DNA of 11,693 nt from Goniomonas avonlea. Its lineage: Eukaryota > Cryptophyceae > Goniomonadida > Goniomonadaceae. The DNA lies in assembly GCA_003573635.1 (NCBI GenBank), contig QUTJ01031429.1, forward strand, positions 1 to 11,693. The letters run 5' to 3'. The notes beneath the pieces were generated by a model. That model did not search any database. It had not been told where the DNA came from and worked only from the letters and a program-made list of their open reading frames with translations. The position numbers were made by a program, and so were the translations under genes. This document shows, one piece after another, positions 1 to 7,383 of the stretch; the stretch's first letter is position 1; each line of letters opens with the position of its first letter.

Positions 1-58
1 GAGAGAGAATTCAGGCACCTAGGAAGCTGCGGAGCAGCCACAGATCTGTAGATCCGCC
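1..58 (+). repeat. copy 1 of a diverged dispersed repeat with hairpin
   Basis: It starts with GAGAGAGAATTCA, followed by AGGAA, a short hairpin (stem 26-30 with 34-38) and GCCACAGA. The same order of elements occurs at 1288-1346 with roughly three quarters of the bases identical. The window edge may cut the element. Confidence 0.5.
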
Positions 59-696
59 TAGGAATTAGCTGCACACAAAACTGTTCACATACCTTGAAAT
101 AAATTAGTGGTGCAGCCTGGCTATGGGCACACATATCTCAGCAACCAGTGCTCAGAGGACCCAAATTCCAGAGCATCCTCACCTCAGACCCTGAAATTTT
201 CAAGACGATCCGACAACTTTGAGAAAAATACAGAAAAGGTCTAGGGCCTATGGATGGCAACCTTTAGGGAGATATTGGCCCTGTCAACTAGGGTGCCCCT
301 CGGGGGATATCAGCACGCCAACGAGTGGATGCCCGCTGCACAGGACCTCATCTGGATTGTGAGCTCATGTCACCAGCACGAAGTAATTGCCACGAACAAG
401 CAATGCGCAGATCCGTCCGGTGACGAAGAATCAAGGCCATTGTCACATGAAAAGCACTCTGATGGAGTCTGAGCCGTCATGACGAGGTCGCGGTTGTTCG
501 TCCCACTCAGCGCTCTTACATCTCAGCATCTTCGGCGTATTCAGGACTCACACGGTAAATCCTCGAGTGGAATGTTTCCTTTTCCTGTCTCCCAATCCAT
601 ATGTCTTGTTTTGCCGATCTCCATACCTCCAAGAGCATCATCGCAGGCAGCTTTACTAAAACGAACAAAGAATCGCGACCTCGAAGTCCATGCACT
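1..696. other. 3' flank of the glycosyltransferase gene, no gene recognised
   Basis: This stretch lies downstream of the minus-strand stop at 697 and should hold the 3' UTR and terminator region. Small open frames exist on both strands (for example 254-472 plus, 516-725 minus) but none shows a known motif or splice-consistent extension. No canonical AATAAA is visible on the minus strand. The left end holds a copy of a diverged repeat (see 1-58). Confidence 0.5.
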
Positions 697-3600
697 TTAC
701 ACCAAAAAGTGCTGCAGGCTGCCACCAGAAATGGCAGCAGTCAACATACGCTCCCAGCTCCTGTTGCAAGAACGTCAACATGAAGAATCCTGTCAACGGA
801 CCAAGGGCCGAAGCACAACTATATTTCTGTGGGAGGTGGCCCCCCCTGAGAAATTAACGCGAAAGCAAGAGAGGCACAGCACAAATACGTACTTGACACT
901 TTCAGTATCTTTGATCAGAGCAGGCAACTTTGCCTTGATACGGCTGCAAACAGGGGGTCAGGGGCCGGGGGGGGGTTCAAGTTGCATAGCAGCATCCATC
1001 TATCTGAATCAGAAAGCGCCATGGCAATTGGTCTGATGCTGCAGAGGTGAAGGAGAATTTCACCATTGTGTTCTGCTACATGTGAGCGGTCACCACCCTT
1101 TTGATAGCAGGTGATCTTTTCACCATGCGGGTTCTGCCACCGTACGAGGGAGAGAGAGCGGAGGGAGAGGATCGGAGAGCGAGGGGTGTGGAGGGATAGG
1201 AGGGCGGCGGCGAGGGGCGAGGGGGCGTGGAGGTAGGGAGAGGGAGAGGGGAGTGAGGGAGAGGAGCGAGCGAGCGAGCGAGCGAGAGAGAGAGAATTCA
1301 AGCCATTCAGGAACCGCTGAGCGGCCACAGACCCGTGAGGGCCTGCATGAAGACATAAGAGAAGAAAGAGAAGCGAAGAGAAAAGAAGAGACTCGGAGAG
1401 GAGAGGTGTGAGGGCGAGAACGCCAGCATACCTGCGAGCATCAGCTAGGAACGCAGAGTCAGTGGCCAACTTGGTGGCAATACGAGCATAGTCCTCCTGC
1501 CAAAAGATCAGTCAGCTGCCAAAGATCAGTCAGCGAGAAAGCGGAAAAACTAACCCTGTTGCCGTCCAGGACTCTCTGCTCCATCTCCTCTGTCTCTGCC
1601 TCCCTCTCTCTGTCTCGCTGACTGTCTTGGGTCCATCTCTCGAATCTATCGAACCGACTTGGGGGCGTTGTCACATTAATGACAACGGCGGTTGATTTAT
1701 TATGACGGACTCGACTTGTGATTGTAACGAGGGGGAGGGAGAGGGAGGGAGGAGGGAGAGGGAGAAGAGGAAGGGGCATGAGTGCCAGCGAGCGAGCTCC
1801 CGTGCCTCCCCTCTCCCTCCGTCCCTCGCCCCCCCTCCCCCACCCCTGCCTCAATAACTGGCCACGCACCTTATCCTTGGCGATCAGATCAGTAGCCTCA
1901 AGAGCAGTGAGCACACCCTGGGAGAACCGGCCCGACAGCAAGTCGTTGGGCAGAGTCACGACAGGGACGTCGTTGCTGAGTAACGCGTTAGTGATGAAGT
2001 TGGGCAGCAACCTTGAAATGGGACATCACCAGCACTCGCACAATCCCTTCCCCTTCCCCCCATGCCCATCCCATCCCCCCCCCCTTTCCGCCCTCCCCTT
2101 CTCCCGTCATTCTCCTTCTCCTCCCGTCTCTCCCTAGCGTCGCCCTCGCCCTCGCCACTCCCGAGGCTCGGAATGCTGGACAGTTGCGTTAGACTGTGGC
2201 AGAACGAGCATCGGCCTGCCACCCATGCCTAACTGTGCATGGTGATCATGTGCTGTTGGAGGACCCAGTGAATCACTCGAGGCAGACATTTCCTCGCCCT
2301 CGCCCTCTCCCTCCCTCTCAGGGTCGCCATCGCCCTCTCCCTCTCCCTCTCCGTACCCTCTCCCTCCCTCTCAGGGTCGCTCCTTGCCCCTCTCCCTCCC
2401 TCTCAGGGTCGCTCCTCGCCCTCGCCCTCTCCCTCCCTCTCAGGGTCGCCCTCGCCCTCGCCCTCACATCATATCATGCGAAGTTGATGATGACCAGTGC
2501 GGGACAGGGACGCCATGCTGTGGCGGACAAGAAAGGCGACGCCGACGCGGTCGCAGCTCTCCGCTCTGGGTCTGCTCACGAGACGAAGAGACAAACAGAT
2601 GGATGGAGGCTACCGATGGATCGACACAGAGACAATCTCAGTACAAATTGGCATACCTGAGTGCATCCATGGTGCTGGTGTGCCCACCGAAGGGGTAGGA
2701 GTCCAAGACAACGTCGACGATAGCAAAAATGTTCTGGTATTCCTTGGACCCAAGAGGGGGAAGCATAATCACGCGTCGGACCAGCTCGGGTCCCAGAGTG
2801 GTCGTCAGGCGCTGCATCAGGTACTTTCCAACCTGGTCGTTCATTGGGAGCTCCTTGAGGAGAATGACAGCACTGCGATGGTACAGCTTAAGAATACCAG
2901 GGTTTCTGAATACTACGTATTCATATTCATACGTATATATATGACTACGTATCTACGGCATTTTAACACGCGGTATTAATACCGTATGCATACCACCACA
3001 ATGGCTGTGGCCAGTATCGGCAATTGGATCAGTATCTATGCCGATGTCTTTGCTGCCACGGAGAAGAAGAAAGTAAGCGTACGCAAGGTTCTGGGCGAGT
3101 AAAGCTTCGCGCGGTGGTGAGGACGACACAGAAGGTAAAGCGCACCGGGGGAGCGAGCGAGCGAGAGAGAGAGGGGGGGGCGTACTTGGGGTTCTGGGTA
3201 AGGATGGACTTGAATGCGCCATCCATATGGGGCGTGAGCTTGAACAGTGTCTGCAAGCACGCGAACACGAAAGCCGATGGCGGGATACCGTACCTGAGAG
3301 AGGAGTGAGATGCAGAGAATAGTGAAGCGGCAAAGGGCAAGGGCAGGGATAGAGAAAGGGCAGAAAGAATGAAATGAAAGAGACAACAGGGTTCGGGGGA
3401 GTAAAGAAATGCCAGAACGAAAGGGGGACAAGGAAGAGCCTTCAATCGTCAGCCAGGAGGCTGGCCTCTTCATCTCCCCCCTCTCTCTCCCGCTCTCTCC
3501 CTCAAACTCATCTCCCTCCCTCCCCCCTCCCCTCGATCTCCCTCCTTCCCTCACCCCCCCTCCCCACTCTCCCTCCCTCTCTCGCTCCCCCTCCCAACTC

Positions 3601-5948
3601 TCCCCCTCTCTCTCTCTCGCTCCCCCCTCCCCACTCTTCCCGCTCTCTCCCTCCCCACTCTCCCTCCCTGCCCCCCTATTTACACACAAGAGGTGACGTA
3701 CAGCTCACGAAGATCAGAACGCGCGGTTGCGTCAGACAAGAACGACTCAGCCTTGAAGGGCACAATGTCATAGTTGAGGAGGAGAGGGCTGTGACCTTCC
3801 AGGCGAAGAACCCTGAGCGGAGGTGTTGGGAACAGAATAGGCAGACCCCACATCGCCGTCTCTCTGTCTCAAACTGGTACAACCCACAAGCTGTCTGCAC
3901 GATCAAACTTCAGATTTTGACTGGGGAAAAGCTGGCCCAAGCCGTACAAGGGGAACCACGTCTGTCCCCCCCGAACGATAACAAGATGTCGATGGAACTG
4001 TTAGCGTCCCCCAGAGGGCCGATAGTCACAGAGGTATGTCAACTCACTCCCTCTCCGAGCCGAGACCTGGCAAGTCATCTCGAACTGGAATGTCTCTCTC
4101 GAACTAAGTCGCTCTCTCGGTCGAGCGAGCGAGAGAGGAAGAGGACCCGGAGAGGAGACCAGGGGGTGGACCCCGCCCGACAAAATCAGGGCGGGCCCAA
4201 GACCAGGCTGGGGGGAGAGAGAGGCGTCGGGCGAAGAGTACTCTTCAAGCAGAAACAGAGGGAGGGAGGGGGGGTGGGAGAAGAGAGAGAGAGAGCGCGC
4301 GCGCGCGGGGGGGGGGGGCAACACCTCTCGGAGTACTTCTTCTGGACAGCGGGTTCGCTGAAGCCTTCGTATGTGACGTAGTAATCGATCGTGGGGACGC
4401 CGGTGGTGTCCGCGTGACCGTGCATCGCGAGCTGGACAGGTGCCAGCCGAGCGAATGAAATCGAATATGCATTCGGGTCCATGCCGATTTCAGGGAAGCT
4501 GTGGGAGTGGGTCTCAGTCCAGTTTGAAGACAACGCGCCAGATTTGAGCAGGCGATCGTTAACGCGGGGAAAAGTTCAAGAACTGTCTCCCCAACGCATC
4601 ACACAGACAGACAGGCTGAGACAGCACGCTCTCACGTCTGGATGTCGGATCACGAGGTCTGTCCAGATGGAGTCCTATCTCACAGAAGCATGGCGTGCAT
4701 CGTGTCAAAGAAATCGCAACGTACACAAGGGCATCGAGCCTCTCAAACGAGATGGTGTTGCGGGCAGCCGAGATCTCTCCAGGCTGGAGCTTGATATACT
4801 TGTCGGCGTGTTTCTGTCACAGATCAGTCAGCGACAGTCCCTTCAAGATTCCCCGAGTTCCCGATCGTTCAAAAAATCCGGGGTGAGCAATCCGGTAGTA
4901 TCTACTGTGATGTCTGGGAGACTGAGTGCCTGAGAATCCGAGCGCGCGAGTGCCTGTGGCTGTGGGCGTGCACGTGCGTGTGGGCGGGGCGTGGGAGGGG
5001 TGTGTCTCGCCCAGCCAGCAAGTGCTGCCCAGGAAACAGTGTGACCACAGCAATGTTGTGTACCTTGAGCATCTCGGTCATGTTGTCCTCGGCGCCAAGG
5101 TTGAAAATGGTGATGGACAGCCTGTAGTCAATCAGTCGCTTTCGCCGCATCGGAAAACGTTCAAAGGATAGTTTCGGGCCATAGAGCTGTCGAGAAGAGT
5201 TTCTGGCATCATACTGGAAGGCCAAACCGTTTTCACATTGTTGTTGTCATGGACGACGTCCTGGCAAACCAACTGGGCAAGGGAGGGACCAGTTTGTCAC
5301 TCGCGCCCTTTCGATCGACCAGAGCAACGAGCCGCACACACATGATCTCTCTTGAGTTGCGCCTTTGAGCGACAAGGAGCAGACGTGCAGGACAATGGAA
5401 ACACGGGCTCCCCTTGAGTTGCCCTTTCGAGCGACAGGAGTAGCACACATGTAGGACAATGGAAATACGTTCCCACGTTAGTTGCGCCCTGTTCGAGCGA
5501 CAACGAGCAGCACACATGCAAGACAATAGGCTGGTTCTGCTGAGCCAGTTTTTCGGATGAGAAAGGTTTTTTTCGTCGATTAGAAAACCCTGGTCCACGC
5601 GTGAGATCAGTCAAAATATTTGATTGATCTGACGCTTGGGCCAGATATTTCTGAGTGGGACAGTAAGATTATTCGCACATGGACCTGCCAGGAACGGATC
5701 GAGTGACCTACACCCTTGCTGCATCTTGAACAGAAACACGGGCAAACTAATTCTCACTTGCTGCGGTGGAGGTGGCGGAGGAGTCCCAAAATCATCTTGC
5801 CGACAGAGTGGTCCCTCATGTAGTGAGAGACAAAGCCGACTTTGAACTTCTTCCCGCCCTTTTTGTAGCTAGGGATGTGGGGAGCAGTGAAGCTCAGCGC
5901 AGGGTTGATCTTCAGCATCATCTGTGCAGGGTTGAGCCTGTACGGAGC

Positions 5949-5987
<39 letters not shown>

Positions 5988-7193
5988 CACATGGAGAAAT
6001 GTACCTTGGCGCACAGCTTGTTGGCCTCGACGTTGTTCACACCGTGGTAGGCGAGGTAGTACTGGGGCACTCCCTCCATCGTCGCCGTGTTCTGGACCTG
6101 CCAATGCCAATCAGGAACCAGGGAAGTGGCTCGCCGACACTACTTGCTTTCCCTCTAACCAATTCCGCGGATCTAGTTGGATCTGTCATTCGTTGCTGAT
6201 AAAGCATAAGAACTCGAACTTGGACTTGTAAAATCTAGAACCTCAGATCGTCAAAATCACCCCAAAGACAAACCTTGAGATCCTTCTTGATGATGTTCTC
6301 AACATTGTTCAGGAATCGCTGGCGCCAAGTGTTCATGTCATCGAGGCTCTGGTAGATATCTGCGAGGAGTTATCCAACTGAGGACACGCTCACACGCGCG
6401 GACACACGGCGCGGGCACACGGCGCAGGATCAATAAGACGTCAATCAACAAGAAACAGGAAAAGGAATTACAAGGGAGAAGGAGATCCTTGTAGATCTCG
6501 AGGCCTGAGTCCTCCTTGATCTTGAGGCTCTTCTCGAAGTACTCGATAGCCTTTTCCACGTTACCCGTCTTCTCCATCAGAGACCCCATACCCTTGTACG
6601 GGTAAAAGAATTCCTTGATTTCTCGGCCCTTAGCCTTTTCTGACTCGTAGACGGTGATACTGCACGGGCATGTGAGCAGCTAAGCCTTTTGAACCGATCC
6701 CGGACCTGCGGTTAAGGTGATAATGAGCCGCAGTCAGATTGGAGAACTGCTCCCGCTGAAGGTTGCCGAGGTTGTTGTGTGCAATGGCAACCTCAGCACC
6801 ACCGATTTCAATTACTGCCTCGTAGATTCTGGCTGCTTCCTTGTAAGTTGCGGGAATATCCTTTGCCATGCCTTTCTGGGCCAACTGTTCCAAAGAGATG
6901 GCCATTCCCAGCCCAGCAGCGGCACTCCGCGGGTTCAACTCCAGCGCACTCTTGTAAGCATCAATGCTCTCGGGGAGCTTGCCCATTTCGAAGAGCGCCC
7001 GGCCCTTGCGGGTCGCTTCGCGCACGGCGGTGGAGTCCTTGGGTGCCAAAGACACCTCCTCGTCGCGCACCTCGCCCCCTGGGGCCAAGATTGCAAAAAG
7101 AAAAATACCGCAGAGTGCAACGACAATTGCGATGAGCGTCCGGCTCGTGCTCTTGTTGGACTTCCCTTTGCTTCGGCGAGCCGCGCCAGCCAT
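697..7193 (-). CDS. TPR-containing GT41 glycosyltransferase (OGT/SPINDLY-like), membrane-anchored, 15 exons
   Basis: Exons, 5' to 3' on the minus strand: 7193-6706, 6659-6472, 6359-6274, 6097-6005, 5921-5758, 5121-5064, 4813-4725, 4498-4325, 3812-3702, 3293-3186, 2872-2657, 1975-1870, 1496-1432, 943-893, 760-697. Every intron is GT-AG and all phases match, giving 686 residues and a TAA stop. Residues about 19-36 are a hydrophobic segment after a basic start (RRSKGKSNK), which suggests a type II signal anchor. TPR-like helices lie at about 58-91, 135-160 and 190-217. The GT41 catalytic region runs from about 310 to the end. It shows VGFVSHYMRDHSVGKM (His323, where human OGT has His498), GMDPNAYSISFARLAPVQ and HADTTGVPTIDYYVT (396-430), YSERVLRLEG, a SKEY lysine (Lys563, where human OGT has Lys842), FGGHTSTMDAL (581-591) and VPVVTLP. 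The family moves a sugar (GlcNAc, or fucose in SPINDLY) from a nucleotide donor to Ser/Thr; the donor here is not predictable. The TPR part is shorter than in animal OGT. The start is the first ATG in frame with the anchor. Confidence 0.9.
1138..1300. repeat. GA-rich tract with (GCGA)n and (GA)n
   Basis: About 160 bp of nearly pure purine on the plus strand, including GCGA units at about 1265-1285 and then (GA)n. It fills much of the intron 944-1431, so the pre-mRNA carries the CT-rich complement. Confidence 0.85.
1288..1346 (+). repeat. copy 2 of the diverged dispersed repeat
   Basis: It begins with the same 13 bases GAGAGAGAATTCA as the window start, then AGGAA, a hairpin (1314-1317 with 1321-1324) and GGCCACAGA. 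It lies in the intron 944-1431 of the glycosyltransferase gene, directly after a (GCGA)n/(GA)n tract. Confidence 0.5.
1498..1534 (-). repeat. tandem duplication of a 3' splice site
   Basis: Two nearly identical units of 19 and 18 bp (1498-1516 and 1517-1534) lie immediately upstream, on the sense (minus) strand, of the exon 1496-1432. Each unit reads CTGACTGATCTTT(T)GGCAG and so carries a branch-point-like CTGAC, a pyrimidine run and an AG. The exon-proximal AG keeps the frame; the distal AG would add 19 nt and shift it. Confidence 0.75.
1728..1853. repeat. purine tract followed by pyrimidine tract (inverted)
   Basis: A purine-only stretch at 1728-1776 is followed after about 26 bp by a pyrimidine-rich stretch at 1803-1853. 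The two are imperfect reverse complements and could fold into a long G/C hairpin in the intron 1497-1869. Confidence 0.6.
2303..2449. repeat. four identical 25-bp units in a CT-rich intron
   Basis: Copies occur at 2303-2327, 2356-2380, 2388-2412 and 2425-2449. Each consists of CCCTCTCCCTCCCTCTC followed by AGGGTCGC. The spacers between them are 28, 7 and 12 bp and vary. They lie in the 681-nt intron 1976-2656, inside a wider CT-rich zone (about 2040-2470). Confidence 0.85.
2914..2984. repeat. TACGTA every 16 bp plus a 14-bp palindrome
   Basis: TACGTA occurs at 2914-2919, 2930-2935 and 2946-2951, exactly 16 bp apart. The perfect palindrome CGGTATTAATACCG follows at 2971-2984. This AT-rich patch stands out in a GC- and CT-rich intron (2873-3185). 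Confidence 0.8.
3470..3676. repeat. long CT-rich tract
   Basis: About 200 bp of almost pure pyrimidine on the plus strand built from CTCCCT and CTCTCT units, inside the intron 3294-3701. It is GA-rich in the transcript, the opposite of the introns at 944-1431 and 3813-4324. Confidence 0.85.
4095..4318. repeat. GA-rich tract ending in (CG)n and a G run
   Basis: GAGC and GAGA runs alternate with unique sequence and end in GCGCGCGCGCG followed by a run of G (about 4295-4318). The run starts a few bases inside the donor of the intron 3813-4324, so the transcript begins this intron with a C run, then (CG)n, then (CT)n. Confidence 0.8.
5301..5530. repeat. 62-bp minisatellite, four diverged units
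   Basis: Units begin at 5301, 5357, 5419 and 5482 and are 56, 62, 63 and about 49 bp long. Each has the order TTGCGCC(C)TTTCGAGCGAC, then GAGCAGCACACATG, then AGGACAATGGAAA (the first unit is most degraded). They lie within the 636-nt intron 5122-5757 and would be transcribed. Confidence 0.85.
5599..5635. repeat. 37-bp imperfect palindrome
   Basis: AGATCAGTCAAA (5604-5615) pairs with TTTGATTGATCT (5619-5630) around ATA, with one G-T mismatch. Four further outer pairs (GCGT with ACGC) extend it to 5599-5635. It sits in the intron 5122-5757, close to the minisatellite. Confidence 0.75.
5949..5984. repeat. (GA)n microsatellite
   Basis: A pure GA dinucleotide run of about 36 bp on the plus strand in the 83-nt intron 5922-6004. 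In the transcript it is (CU)n and serves as a long pyrimidine tract upstream of the acceptor at 5922. Confidence 0.95.
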
Positions 7194-7383
7194 CTTTTCG
7201 TTCCACGCGAATTTGTTTGACAGGCGCCAAGTAGTTTGACCCGCGTTGTTCGAGTTATCTTCATATATGGACCAAAAAGTTCTTTTCGCCAACTACATAC
7301 ATGTATCTGTGCTCCTATTCGGAGAAACACCCCAAAGCGGGTTTGACCCGCCAGTGTCAAGGGTGTTTTGTTGGGAACTTGAG
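7194..7383. promoter_or_regulatory. shared divergent promoter region
   Basis: The glycosyltransferase ATG (7193, minus) and the preferred DHHC ATG (7384, plus) are 190 bp apart; with the alternative ATG at 7267 the gap is only 73 bp. The palindrome CATATATG at 7262-7269 could act as a TATA-like element in both directions. GTTTGACCCGC occurs twice in the same orientation (7234-7244 and 7341-7351). The second copy is part of the perfect hairpin GCGGGTTTGACCCGC (7337-7351). Confidence 0.5.

Noticed and set aside
254-472. 72-codon open frame on the plus strand
   Set aside because: No known motif, no splice-consistent extension and no context; it lies in the 3' flank of the minus-strand gene.
2303-2449. 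CRISPR-like repeat spacing
   Set aside because: Only four units with spacers of 7-28 bp, low-complexity sequence, and a eukaryotic intron context.
2953-3108. Minus-strand open frame with LAYAYFLLLRGSKD that looked like the missing GT41 strand
   Set aside because: Its phase does not fit the exon ending at 3186. The acceptor at 2873 joins in phase and gives NPNAVILLKE, the expected family sequence.
3374-4381. 335-codon open frame on the plus strand
   Set aside because: It is mostly low-complexity Ser/Pro/Arg from CT and GA tracts and runs antisense over the well-supported exon 3702-3812.
5922-5932. Alternative upstream acceptor at about 5932 adding LNPAQ to the glycosyltransferase
   Set aside because: It needs a different donor that adds VHFS-type residues. 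The acceptor at 5922 fits the donor at 6004 in phase and gives CAKMMLKINPAL.
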